Assembly (NCBI GenBank): GCA_016081115.2
Contig: CM071930.1
Span: forward strand, 44,925,335 to 44,989,334
Source: Rehmannia glutinosa
Lineage: Eukaryota > Streptophyta > Magnoliopsida > Lamiales > Orobanchaceae
Direction: 5' to 3'
Length of the DNA stretch: 64,000 nt
Positions within the stretch are counted from its first letter, which is position 1, and each line of letters starts with the position of its first letter. The notes beneath the pieces are model-generated. The model had not been told where the DNA came from, ran no database searches, and was given only the letters and a program-made list of their open reading frames with translations. Both the position numbers and the translations under genes were made by a program. Positions 20,863-32,672 of this stretch are shown piece after piece.

Positions 20863-21145
20863 TGAAAAGTATTAGTTTTTCTCTGAAAAGTATTAGCAGT
20901 GCATCGGAAAAGTATTAGTAGTTTTCAGAGAGTATTTTATTAGTCCTCCTGAAAATATTAACTTTTTCCTTCAAAAGTATTATTAGTCTCCTAAAACGTA
21001 TTAGTAGGTCCCTAACAATTATTAGTTTTTTCCACGAGAGGTTTTTAGTAATTCCCCTAAAAAAATATTAGTTTTTCCCATTAAAGTAATTTAGTAATTC
21101 TTCTAGAAGTACTAGTGCATGTTTTCCTTAAAAAGTATTAGCAGT
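20863..21145 (+). repeat. Degenerate minisatellite built on AAAGTATTAGT
   Basis: About a dozen imperfect repeats of 20-30 bp with a core close to AAAGTATTAGT, separated by short C/T-rich linkers such as TTTTTCTCTGA and TCCCT. Spacing and sequence both drift, so it is an old array. No coding sense. Confidence 0.65.
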
Positions 21146-21534
21146 CACGTTGCATGGGTTCAATATTGGGCGATGACACACCAAACTATTGTCAGATATG
21201 AATTTATAGGTGATGCAAGAGTATAATGAGTGAATATAAGGCATGTCATAATCATATTACCAGACGTATGATCACTCAGAATGTATATAGGTAATAGGGT
21301 ATCAACCGACATTGCAGCTCGGGACGCCATGATAATTTATTTCTAAATTTTGTATTACACATTTTTATATTCGCATTCCGTAGTGCAATATATAATTATG
21401 TGTATGTTGCCAGTGTACATTACTTGATCGGATGCGGATTACTATATATATTAGTGCTTATGATTAGCAGTCAGTTGATCACCTTTGACATGAAGTTTTT
21501 AGAAGAGATGAGTAATGTGTGACGTCTCCTAGGA
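21146..21534. other. Spacer, no gene seen
   Basis: About 390 bp of mixed sequence between the minisatellite and the next ORF. I find no repeat, RNA gene or coding family in it. Confidence 0.5.
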
Positions 21535-21957
21535 TTGCCTCCATCGGATCCGTTTCCACCAGCAGGTGAGCCTCATCAGCATGCTCAGGCACATATCACA
21601 TATGCAACCTCTATCGCTCCAGAGGTACCTCCCATATTTGTATCACCTCCGACATATACATCTTACAATGACTTCATCATACCTCAGTTCGTATCTTTCA
21701 CATTATTGCTCTACACAGGCATGGGTATGGCGTATCCATCGACTCAACATTATAACTCGTCCAGATTTATGCATCCAAATTTTAGCAGTCCCCTATTTCA
21801 TTTTCAATTGAATTTGGGGGGAGTTACAGAGATAGGGAGCCGAGCTTATCTCTGCATCCGAGCAGCAAGAAGATGATTATGTTGATTACGACCTTCGGAG
21901 GAACAAATGGAATAGACACCCATTGAGATGTGGTATTGTTGGACATAAATATTAGAA
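21535..21957 (+). pseudogene. Fragment of unknown, possibly transposon-derived, protein
   Basis: An open frame of 113 codons, Pro/His/Tyr-rich (PFPPAGEPHQHAQAH, PPIFVSPPTYTSYNDFI), ends at 21876. In a neighbouring frame just after it I read EDDYVDYDLRRNKW, then HPLRCGIVGHKY, a stop, and KC (about 21855-21957). The CGxxGHxxxxC end resembles a damaged zinc knuckle, and the Pro-rich run followed by an Arg-rich knuckle is typical of the C-terminal tail of Mutator-like or plant-mobile-domain proteins. No catalytic domain is present. The base composition is clearly less AT-rich than the surroundings, which supports a genuine coding remnant. Family assignment is tentative. Confidence 0.35.
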
Positions 21958-22084
21958 ATGTCTTACTCAAATTATGTATGTAGTAAAATACGTTTTGTTT
22001 AGACGTTTTAAATATATCAAATTGTTAAACGTAACATATTTTGCTGGCCAAATTTTTTTAAAAAAATTATATAATGGCGTACAC

Positions 22085-22233
22085 AATTGCGCTTGGAATA
22101 CGAAATTAACTCCAAGCACAACATCACATTGCGTCTGGAAAAAATCCATTAATATGATTCCAGACGCAATTTGTAATTGTGCCTAAATAATTTTATTTTA
22201 ATATTGGCGCAATTAGCAATGTGTAATTGCGCC
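22085..22233. repeat. Cluster of three stem-loops with GCGCAATT/GCGTCTGG words
   Basis: Three successive inverted repeats: GCTTGGA 22091-22097 with TCCAAGC 22111-22117; TTGCGTCTGGAA 22129-22140 with its exact complement TTCCAGACGCAA 22158-22169; GGCGCAATT 22206-22214 with AATTGCGCC 22225-22233. An outer GCACAA/TTGTGC pair (22116-22121 and 22177-22182) encloses the second. Such arrays occur in the subterminal regions of CACTA-type DNA transposons, but I could not find terminal repeats. Confidence 0.6.
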
Positions 22234-24931
22234 TCTTATGAATCCGGAAAGGGAAGAAATCTAAAATTGCGCTTCCACCTAATTATACAAGGTCCCCATA
22301 AAGCCACTTATATTGACAATTTCATGTGGGTTTTTGGCCACACCTCGTCAAAAAGCCCTAAGTCCAGACCCGAGGTTTGTGTTCCATCCCATCAACCCTT
22401 GTCTCTTAGATATGTACTCAAAAAAAAATTATAATTAATTGAAATGGGTTATGAAATATATAATGCTTTGATAAATTGCTGGAAAAAAAAAAACAAATAT
22501 GTATTTCATATTAGTCTAATTTATCAATTAGGTGGGTAATCAAAAAAGAAAGGGTATATATACCTACACTGTGATACTCTTCATCCAATAAAACTCTCAG
22601 GTCTTGTATGGTTATTTTTCCATAGTCCATTTCCAGTTTCTAGTGTTGAAAAATGAATTTTGAGAATTTATTGGTTTTTGTGTTAAAAATAGAATTATGT
22701 TTGGAATAATGAATGGGAATAGGTTTTATGTAGGTTTGGACATGAAATTATATTTAGTTGAGTAGTTTTGAAATAGTATTTTATTTATAATAATTTGAAA
22801 AGTTGATAGTGATGTCGTCCACTTTTAACGTTTTAATTTGAATATATAGTTTTATATTTATAAGATTGTAGGCGGTGAGTCTCATTAGATAGATTCTAGT
22901 ATTTTGCCTGTCGATGCACGTGTGTGACTATGATGCATCCATTTTATACGTGACATGTACATTTTCTTAATAGTTCTATGCATTGTAATAATTTTAATAT
23001 AGTATCAAACAAATATGCAAGAAATATTATTTAATGTTTTTTATTAATAAAGTCAAAACGAAAAAATACCATACCTCATAATTATAAAAAAATATATTCA
23101 AGCCTATGTATTGTGTTCGATCTTTGGAAACTTATTTTTTATAAAATCGCACAAGTACACCTTGATTGTCCATTTCATTTTAGTTATGTTTAGATTCCTA
23201 ATAAGTGTGAAAATATGTACCTTTTTTTAAAGGTTGTACCAGTAAATTCGGATGCAAATTTATTTTCCAAAGTCATTTGTATGTGTAGGAGAACTAAATA
23301 TATTAATTAAGGAAATATCAAACAATAAAACACAATTTTATCATATTATTGATTTTATTATATTTAATTTTTGGAGATATTTTTATTTTTGCAGATTCTG
23401 TCATGTATTTTATTTATTCATGTTGTTAAGTCAATTTTTAAATTTTTTAAATTTTGTTTCTGGGATTTGTATTATATTATTTGCATTTTCCAATTATTAT
23501 GTTCTATTTGAGTTATCATATTTGATATTTTTCAGACCATGCGGTACATGAACTATATTTTTATAAAAATAATTTTTAGTGATTGCAAAATATTTAGAAT
23601 TTCGATAAAAAATGAATATTTAATGATAATTAATTTGATTATAAAGCATACGATTAAACAATAAAAGTAAATTATTGTAAACTATGATTTTTTTTAAATA
23701 CAAAATATTTGATTGATAATAAATTTGTGAATGTGAACTGTATCTATATATTGAACATGTTTATCTATAAAAAAATAAATATTTGTAAAATAAATAATTA
23801 AATTGTCAATGTTAAATATTTAATGTATTATTTTTCAATGCAATCAATAATAAAGTCATTTCAAATTCCAATATCTTTTTAAGGTTTACAAAGTTGAAAA
23901 TTGTTAGAATTACTAAAGAAATTAAACAAAATTCGTGTTTATATTTAACTACATAATTTAAAGGGAAAATGAGATATTTCAAAAATAAAATAAAAATTAT
24001 TCTATTTTTATATGTACACATATATCAAAAAAATATCAAACAGACATATTCATATCTACTAGTCAAAATGTATAAATTTAAAAGTTGAATATAAAAATAA
24101 ATTGATAAATATAAAAGATAATTTCTATTAACATGAAAAGTACATTAATAAACATAAAAAATATTTTTTCATATATAAAAACTATTATGAATATAATTTT
24201 ATCGTTAAATAAAAATTTAATTTCTTATTACATGAATATATATAAATCTATTTATGGATATATTTAATATATATGTATAATATTTGGATACATAGTTTGA
24301 GCTATTTTTTTCAATTAAAATAAGTATTATTTCGATTTAATTTAATCAACTTAAATGCAATTCTGTATAATTATACAGAAATGAGATAAATCCAATTAAC
24401 AACTATACATATATCATCAATAGCCAAAATACGGGAATATACATATGTGGATAAAACATCAATATTCCAATAGTTATATGTACTTTCGATATATAATACC
24501 TCCATAACTGATAGTACGCCTCTTGCATTTATTGCCAAGAACTGTATATCCGACCAGCTTTCTCATAACTGTGAGTAGACTGTAACCTGTTAATGCTTGT
24601 GTTTTTTGCTTTGTTTTCAAAATTTTCAACACTGTTTTGATTCCAATGGATAGATCTGTGTTGATATCTTGATCTATACTATATGTGTGCTTGAAATACA
24701 ATACATGTCTGCTCGAAATTAATAATATGTTTAGGGCTTAAATGTGATAATAGTTTCTTATATATAGTGGATATAAATTGGGATTTATATGCTAAATTAC
24801 ATTTAAGGAAAAATAATCAGAATTTTATTTCAATTTATGGGATACCGATCTTCTGATACATATTAATATTAAAATATCCTTATCTATATATAAAAAAAAT
24901 AAACAAAAGTAATAGAGTATATAGCTATAAA
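22234..24931. other. AT-rich spacer, no gene seen
   Basis: About 2.7 kb of very AT-rich DNA. Open frames of up to 99 codons (for example 23252-23551) are Phe/Ile/Tyr-rich products of low-complexity sequence and match no family I know. No tRNA, rRNA or transposon ends recognised. It stops abruptly at the truncated Sirevirus LTR. Confidence 0.6.
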
Positions 24932-25564
24932 CAAAAATCTGCCCGTTGAAGAGATAGGCTGATTTTTAAAAGTCACTTGTGTTCGTTGGCTTGTCTTGTT
25001 GTAGTCCTTGATGTTGACATTTCCTCGTATTAAATGTCTTGCAGCTTTCAGGTTCTGACACAAGGTGCAGTGCTTCCCATTGGTTTATTCCTTTTGCACG
25101 CTTCTGGGACTGAGCACTTTAAGATATGGCAGCATGGAAGTATTACTTGTTTAGGTAATATTCTTGACTTCTGTGCAACGGATTCCTTTCAGCTGCCTCC
25201 TCTTTGCAGCTGCCTTTTCCCCAGGTGACTTGAGTCTGCTCCAATGATTGAAAGACTCATCTGTTACTTCAACTTGACTTGGCTTCTTGAGTTGACTTGA
25301 CTGACACTTCACACAGCTGTATCTTAGCTGATACTTCTTCAGTCGAGTTCTTGACTTCTCCTCCTTGCCATACTCAGCTGTTTCACAGCGGAGTCTTCAT
25401 TTTAGCCTTCAGTTGACTTCTTGTATATCCAGGCATAGCTGACTTGAGTCAGCTCGTACATCCCTATCTATTACAATACAAATTACAAGGAAAATGGGGT
25501 GCCAACTTTCTAGTCTAAGTTTTACATGGCATTCATCAAAATCTAAGCAATAAATTTCCCAGCA
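24932..25564 (-). repeat. Truncated 3' LTR of Sirevirus copy 2
   Basis: Aligns without net length change to 37384-38016 of the 5' LTR. In element orientation it keeps the first 633 bp of U3 and ends about 10 bp before the TATA box, so TATA, R and U5 are missing. The CTCTTCAACGG box (complement at 24943-24954) is retained. Beyond the break the sequence is unrelated AT-rich DNA. Confidence 0.87.
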
Positions 25565-25575
25565 ATTTCCCCCTT
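25565..25575 (-). other. Polypurine tract, Sirevirus copy 2
   Basis: The complement reads AAGGGGGAAAT directly before the 3' LTR, as in copy 1. The GGCATCATCA box lies just upstream. Confidence 0.82.
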
Positions 25576-25870
25576 GTTGATGATGCCAAAACTTAAAACA
25601 TACATACAAAATATAAATAGCAAAGATACATACATACAATGTAGAAACAGAGAATGTATGCGTAGAATCGATCTTTTTATTGATCATAACATTCTTGTCC
25701 TTTACACAGCTGTTTACAAAGTGTATCAGAGCAACATGGCATTTTGTATCTACACAAAAATATAGAAATTACAGATTCTTATTCAACGTACATAAGACTT
25801 ACATACATATGTATTTACAATAGTAAAATACATACATATGTATTTCTATATATACATATATATAGAAATT
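25576..25870 (-). other. 3' noncoding region of Sirevirus copy 2 with a local duplication
   Basis: No gene. A roughly 100-bp AT-rich stretch lies between two near-identical words, TATAGAAATTACAGATTCT (about 25762) and TATAGAAATTCCAGATTCT (about 25862), and contains TACATACATATGTATTT twice. Copies 1 and 3 lack it, so it is a later local expansion; it replaces the normal end of the aORF. Confidence 0.6.
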
Positions 25871-28800
25871 CCAGATTCTCTTCTTCTCATCTTCAGCTGC
25901 TTTCTTTTTCTCGTAGGCTCTTCTAGCAGCTTCATCTTTTCTCTTCCTTTCTTGTCTTCGTTGACTCTCTTCCCACAGCTGATCTTGTCTCTTATTTTCT
26001 TCTTCAATCCTCTTGACATAGTCAACAATCTTCCTTGCCACTTCCAGATTTGCTATGGCATCAAATCCAGCCCAATAGATCCCTCATTTCTTTCCTGGAT
26101 CTATGTATTCAATGTTTTTGGGTAGAGGTCTAGGTCTGAAACCTCTTCCTCCACTGCTTCTTCCTCTTCCTCTGGGCGTGTATTGTACTGGAGCCTTCCT
26201 TTTGTCAGCTGACTTGCTGCGTGTAGTCTGCTGACTGCCAGTAGTCTGCTGCCTATCAGCTTCTTCGCACAACTTAAGGCCTTTTTCCCAATACAACTGA
26301 TCTTGGCTCGTTTCCGACGTCTGAAATGGCATCAGTGTCTCTTCCTGCTGGAATGTCTCCGTATTGTTTCAATATGTCCATCACACGGGCATCCATTTTT
26401 CCTTCAACCTCCTTCATCCATGCTTCTACTATTTTCCTCTTCTCAGACATGGGTACGACAGAGTGTTGGAGCGACAGAGTCACTGGAAGTTTGCTGATTA
26501 TGTCAGCTGTGACGAGTCCTTGTTGAGGGGTTTCAGCAAACATTAGGATCATGTCTTTTGAACCTTCCCCCTCAACTGCTTTTCCCTTCTCCTTCTTCTT
26601 CTCAACAGCTGTATCATTCCCTTCTGCGACAGCTGTTTCCTTTTCCTTCTCACCAACCGCCCCTTAAGCATCTTCTGGGATTCCTCTTCCCCCTTTTTGG
26701 CATCATCAAAGGAGAGAGGAACCCCTCGGAACATACCAGCAAGTATGAAGTCTAGGCGGTTGATAGCTGAGTTGTGTTTGGAGTCTGCTGCGGAGTATGC
26801 TGTTCAAAATTCTAAGCGGGTGGCTCTGGACTCGGCTGCCACCAGTTTCATTTCAGCCATAAGAAGACTGAATTTGTTATTCATGTTTTCCTCTACGCGC
26901 AGAAGTTCTTTCCTGTGAAATTCTCGCAGCAGTTCCATTTCAGTGTTGTGAGAGGCATGCATTCTGTCAATGTTTTCTTGCATCCTCCTCTTCATATCAA
27001 CATTATCAGCGCTCCAGATCAACATTTTATTGTACAATGCTTTGAAATATCTGACCTGTTCTAAATGCATTGTACGTTGTTGTTGGTACCGTTCTCTGAT
27101 TCTGACCACTATTCCACGCAGATCGGCCGTAAGGTTGGCATCTCTGTTATCCAGCTGCATATCCATGGTGGCCTGGTGCCTTTCCATCTTCTCAATCTCT
27201 GCAAAGATTGTCTTGAAGACCTCTCGAACCTCAGCTGTCACCTCTGTCTCAGCTGGCTGCCAAGCAACATCAAAATCAAAGTCTGATGGGACGATGGTAT
27301 CTGTGGGAATGACTGGATCAGGTCTGACATTGAAGCATCTCTGCTCTCGAGCTATTTCTTCATCAAGTTCAGGCAGCTCGATTGAAAAAGAGAAAGTCTC
27401 TTCAAATACATCATCACGGACATATGGTATAGCTTCCACGGTTACTCGTGCCTGTGATGTGCCCGGTTGAGTTGATTCTGCTGCAGCTTCGGGAGCCTGC
27501 TCAGATGATTGTGTTTCAGCTAGGGCCTCTGGTGGTATTGACCCAGCTGGCTGAGCCTCAGCTGTCTTAACAGCTTCTTCGGTCTCAGCTGGTTTATCCT
27601 TTTGAGTTGACTGTTCCTCGGCCTTATTAGTAGCGTCATCGGATGATGATGAGTCTTGATGACTTGGCTCATCATCAAAATTGAACTTTTGACGAGCAAC
27701 CTTGAATTCTGGCTTACTCGTACTTGGTAGAGCGTCCTCAGCTAAGTCTTTTTGATGTGCAGTTGGGGTAGACTCAGCTTCATCTGCAGATCCCAGGAAA
27801 GTTGTATCAAGATCATCCTAGGAGTCATGGAGAGCACTGATTTCCTCCTCTGAGTCAGCAATTATGTTAAGAGGAATGCTCTTATCTCCTTGATTTTTAC
27901 CTAGGGAAGTCTCAACCTCCCTTAGGCCTTCATTACCTCCTGCAGTCTCAACTGCAGCGGGGCCTTGTACAATTCCTTCGACAGGCGCAGCTGTCTTAGG
28001 GTCTTCTGCATTGGCATCCACAGGAGTCTCAACTCCGTGGATTGCACTTTCATTGCCCAGAGTGTTAACTCCCGGGGCAAATCCATCCTGTGCCTCGACT
28101 GCATTAGCAGCGTCCTCAGCTTGCAAAGCTATTGGCACTTCAGCTGAGACAGATTTAACTATCTGAGCGTCGTCAGTGACAACTTGCTGTGGTTCTTTTT
28201 CTTGTTCCTTCTCCACTTCGTCTCCTAGATTCAGGGTGGAGTCAGTTGCATCATCCTCCGACCTAGCTGCAGTGGAGGGAGTTTCCCCCTCAGCTGGCAC
28301 ACCAGCTGAGTGACTTGTGATGGGGTCACTCTTCTCCAGACTCCCGGCTGTGTCCTTTGAGTGTTCAATCGTGGGGGCAGGTGGTAAGACGCCTTCAATA
28401 GGGGTTGGCTCGACTTGGGTCCCCAAGTTCCCAGTTTCATCGCCATGTCCCCTAGATCCATCCTCTAAGTGAGCTGGGGAAGTAGTTGTAGTAGCAATGA
28501 CAGTGGCAATCTGTTTTACCACCACTCCCAATGAATCAATCTCGGTGAGATTTGGAAGACTCTCCAGTCCTTGCCTCATTTTGTTGCTCATGCATCATCC
28601 TGGATTCCCCGCATGGCTTGCTGCATTTCTATCTCTCCGTTGCGGCAGAGGAGGATCCAAGTCCTCATCACTTCCGAAAAAGAACATCTATATGCGGATG
28701 AGTGTGATCATTGGTTCCGATGAAGAGGACAGATGATCTTTGGCTTTTCTCACGCGCTCCGCTTCTCCCGCTTCTTTTATTCGTTCTCCTTCAATTTGCA

Positions 28801-30304
28801 AAGATATTAATACAATTATCCTCATCAAGAGCTTGCAAAGATCAGATCAACTTTGAGAAACTTGAAGAGTTCCTCTTTCTCATCAATAAACTCGGGTGTT
28901 CGAACCGCACCCTAGAGTGACTCAACTTCCATTTTCTCCATTCTCGCAGACGATTTTGGATGTCCGGATACAATGGAGAGTACATCATTACATCATCATC
29001 ATCCTCTCCATGTTGCCCATTTTTTAGGAATGTTGCCTTTCTTTTTCAGGAATGGAGGGTCCTATCGCAAGAAACTCTCTCTACCGCTTGTTCTTCATCG
29101 TCACGGTTGGGTCTTCGACTTGCCTCTCTGATCGGCGGTGGAGATTGGTGTTTCTATCAATAACAGAGATTCGTGACTTCTTTCAGCTCTCGAGAGATCT
29201 TTTATTCTGAGGAGAAGGTATTAATGATTCCTTCTCACCGCAACGCTGGTAAGTCTTCTCATTCTCTTAGAGAGGAATGTATGGTTCTACTTCCTCCGGT
29301 TCCTCGAAGGTAAAGGCCTTTTGAGTTGCAGGGCGGGCTTTCTTTTTTCTTTATTCTGGAGAAGGTATTAATCTTTCTTCAGGGGGGGAGACACGGTTGC
29401 GGGGGCGGGTGACTGGCTACACAGGGGCAGTGCATCTTTCTTCTTCTTTTTCGGCAGGGGTCTTCTTTCATTTGCATGGCGGCTTTCTTTCTTCTTCGGA
29501 GGGGGAGGCAATGGTTGTTTCTCACGGTGTCCGCCTCTTGGCGTAAGCTCTCTTCGGGCTCCGGACAAGTTAGCCCGAAACATTTTTTTGTTAACATGGA
29601 ATGATTTTCCATGTTGAAGGGAACACCCTTCACCTCCATCAAGCGGCCAATTACAAGGCCATATCCGAAGATCCTCCAAATGACCCATCATCCTTGAAGA
29701 ACTTATTTCCAACATTCTCGCGAGTAGTCTTGTAGAGCGAATTCTGCCCCGGATTTACCTTCTTCTCCTCCATGATCGCGGCGACCATGACGATCGGCTT
29801 AGTTTTGGACGGTGATTAAAGCTTCCAAATTTTATGTCTACACATTTGGCAACAATATCCAACGACTTATGATAATCTTCCTTCAAGACTTCTTTCTTGT
29901 CTGCTGTGTAGACAACTTTTGCAGCACACTCGGGTTTGGCCACTTCCTTCCATGCAGCAGCCAAGTTTACATCAACCTCAAATATCTCCGGCACTCCTTC
30001 CGACGGCAGCAAACAATGCTCTACTAGATCTTCAAGCAGTGATTGTAAAATCCTTTCCGTGAACAGAGGACTTGATGCCCTCGTCGTGAACCTCAGCGTT
30101 CACGTAGAACTATGCTACCTCCTCAACATATGTCATCTGAAACTCCATTGTGAGAAAGGGTTTCAGTCCATATTTCTTGATTTTGTCGGCTATCTTCTTC
30201 ACAAGGGTTTCATTGGAACCCTGTTTGACCATTCCTTCGAAATCCACGGTAGAACCAGTGTGGATTTGCTTCCCTAGCTTGGTGAAATCATAGGTTGATG
30301 CCAT
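25871..30304 (-). pseudogene. Sirevirus aORF, copy 2
   Basis: Starts at ATG 30304 (MASTYDFTKLGKQIHTG) and follows the same order as copy 1: N-terminal globular domain (30304-29600, with LPSEGVPEIFEVDVNLAAAW and KFGSF), a degraded Lys-rich linker (29600-29360), the YSPLYP and EFIDE boxes (about 29000-28880), QQAM acidic repeats (28640-27500), IPYVRDDVFEETFSF, the EIEKMERHQATMDMQLDNRD coiled coil and EQVRYFKALYNKMLIWSADN (27439-26990), FDDAKKGE, MFAETPQQG, LYWEKGLKL (about 26300-26270), VQYTPRGRG with an Arg/Gly/Ser run (26190-26120), and the basic coiled-coil end (26041-25880). At least eight frame changes or stops break it. Unlike copies 1 and 3 it has no stop just after the EFIDE box. It carries no inserted LTR, which confirms the 13165-14673 block is foreign to the ORF. 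Function unknown. Confidence 0.78.
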
Positions 30305-30862
30305 TTTTCTGAGTTTTTACCGAACGAACTTTGACGAACTTGCTCTGAAGATTTGGTAGGGTTTTGAGAGAAAAAGTGCTTTCTTTGCTTTTGGAGAGAT
30401 GAGGAGTTTTGAGTAATGTGAGAGAGAAACTGAACAAAATGGTATATATGGGTTATGAAAGGACGTGCTTTCGGTTTTTGAAATTTGATCAAGATCGACG
30501 GCTCAGATTTAGCACGCCGATTAGCATTTAATTGCCTGCATTTAATGCGGCAGCATTTATATCCAATCATATGCTTTGTCGTGCAGCTTTTGACTGTACC
30601 AGTCATTATTACGCTGATGTCATCCTTAAAAACATTTCCGCTTATTAAAAAATCATTGCGTTTTTGTCACTTAGCTCATAAATGACTCAGCTTACTCCTT
30701 TGACTCAACTCTTCTTCTCTTTATTCACATAGTGACTCAATTTTGTCGCCTACCTCAATACAACCGACTTTCCGATATGGTTGATTCACTTAGCTGATTC
30801 ACAAGCTCTGCTCTATTTTCATCTTTTCACGTTCCATCTCTTCTCATTGAGTCTTCTGAGTG
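30305..30862 (-). promoter_or_regulatory. Pol-aORF spacer with putative internal promoter, copy 2
   Basis: Counterpart of 10932-11486. On the minus strand a TATATAT box (30443-30449) is followed by a CT-rich leader and, after about 140 bp, the aORF ATG. The TTAAATGCGG and GGATATAAATGC words of copy 1 also recur here. No gene. Confidence 0.5.
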
Positions 30863-31500
30863 TCAGCTTAGCTCAATTAACCCTAGCTCATGCTTGAGTT
30901 CTTCAAATCTTGATTCACATAATGGCTTTGTGAATATGTCAGCTAACTGTTTGTCAGTTGAGATGTATTCCAAGGTGATGCCTTTCTTTTCAACATGATC
31001 TCTTATAAAATGATATCTGACATCAATGTGCTTTGTTCTTGAATGCAACACATGATTTTGAGTGATTGCAATAGCACTTGTGTTATCACACATAATTGGA
31101 ATCTCTTTTTCTTCAACATCATAGTCTCTCAGCTGTTGTCTCATCCATAAGACTTGGGCACAATTTTGCCCGACTATGTACTCGCCTTGTTGTAGATGTG
31201 GCTATTGAGTTTCGCTTCTTGCTAAACCAGGAAACCAATCTGTTTCCAAGCATTTGACATGTTCCTGAAATACTCTTCTTGTCAACTCTACATCCAGCAT
31301 AGTCAGAGTCTGAGTAACCAAATAGCTTGAATCCACCTTCCTTTGGATACCATAAGCCGACTTCCTGGCATCCCTTCAAATATCTTAGGATTCTCTTAGC
31401 TGCAGTCATATGGCTTTCCTTTGGAGCAGATTGGAATCTTGCACATACACCTACCGCAAAGGTGATGTCCGCCCGCTTCTTTGTTAGATAGTGCATTGAT
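30863..31500 (-). pseudogene. Sirevirus RNase H, copy 2
   Basis: Minus-strand copia RNase H in two overlapping frames (31496-31119 and 31144-30863). Boxes: GYSDSDYAGCRVDKKS, then the STAEAEY region (frameshifted near 31180, so the Glu box is lost in the main frame), IMCDNTSAIAITQNH, HFIRDHVEKKGITLEYIST and QLADIFTKPL. The Trp codon that is a stop in copy 1 is intact here. The frame ends about 11 codons after FTKPL, then the 560-bp spacer leads to the aORF. Confidence 0.88.
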
Positions 31501-32672
31501 CCAATAAGTGCTCAGATCTTGTTTGATCCACAGGCTTGCCATCTGCATCCATATCCATCTTGAGTGATGTATTCATTGGTATTTTCACAGAAGACTTCTC
31601 TTCCATACCGAATTTCTTCATTAAATCTCGGTATACTTTGTTTGACTTATGAAGGTTCCATCCTTCAGCTGTTTAACTTGAAGTCCTAGAAAGAATGTCA
31701 GCTCTCCCATCATGCTCATTTCAAATTTGCCTTGCATGAGGTTTGAGAACTTGTCACACAACTCTTTGTTTGTGGATCCAAAAATAATGTCATCCACATA
31801 TATTTGAACAAGCAGTATACTCTCTCCATCTTGAATTCTGAAGAGTGTTCTATCCACTTTGCCTTTGGTGAATCCATTATCTGTCAGAAATTGAGATAAT
31901 GTATCATACCATGCTCTTGGTGCTTGTTTCAATCCATATAAGGCTTTCTTGAGCTTGTACACCTTATCTCCAAGAGTCTTCTGCTCAAATCCTGGAGGTT
32001 GTTCAACAAATACTTCTTCTTCCAACAATCCATTTAAGAATGCACTTTTCACATCCATTTGATATACAGTGAAATTCTTGTGTGCAGCATAGGCAAGAAA
32101 CATCCTTATTGCTTCTAATCTTGCAACATGAGCAAATATTTCATCAAAATCTATTCCTTCTTCTTGGCAATACCCTTTGGCTACCAATCTTCCTTTGTTT
32201 CTTACCACAGAACCTTCTTCATTCATCTTGTTTCTAAAAACCCATTTTGTGCCAATAACATTTTGATGGGTTGGTCTTTGCACCAGTTCCCATACTTTGT
32301 TTCTTTCAAACTGATTCAACTATTCTTGCATGGCTTGAATCCAATGTGTGTCATCCAATGCTTGGGACACATCTTTAGGTTATATTGGGAAATAAAACAA
32401 GTAAACATAGCTTCTTGTTGAGCTCTTGGTCTGGTTCTTACACCATCTCTTACATCTCCAATGGCTAGCTCTGGTGGATGGTCTCTCAGCCATCTCACAT
32501 CAGGTTGGAGTAAGTTAGCTTGGTTTAGTCGTCTTGCAGCTGTGTTGTTTTGAGCAGCTCTCTCATCATCGCTTAGCTGCAGATTTTCCAGTTGTCTTTG
32601 AGATTCAACTATTTCACCTTCATCTTGATTGATTGCACCAGCTTCAGCTTCAACATAGGGACTCTCCTGCAT
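31501..32672 (-). pseudogene. Sirevirus reverse transcriptase, copy 2
   Basis: Pieces 32672-32316 (variable linker; RWLRDHPPELAIGDVRDG) and 32319-31621 (RT). The RT frame is open across QPPGFEQKTLGDKVYKLKK, where copy 1 is frameshifted, and keeps LYGLKQAPRAWYDTL, the catalytic YVDD (complement at 31789-31800) and MGELTFFLGLQV. An Asp of the DFDETFAPVARL box is kept but Pro is His (FAHVARL). Stops lie near 32320 and 31620. This is the least damaged RT in the window, though still not joined to an intact polyprotein. Confidence 0.9.

Noticed and set aside
23252..23551. 99-codon Phe/Ile/Tyr-rich frame
   Set aside because: Composition is that of AT-rich noncoding DNA; no motif, no neighbour, no conserved pattern.
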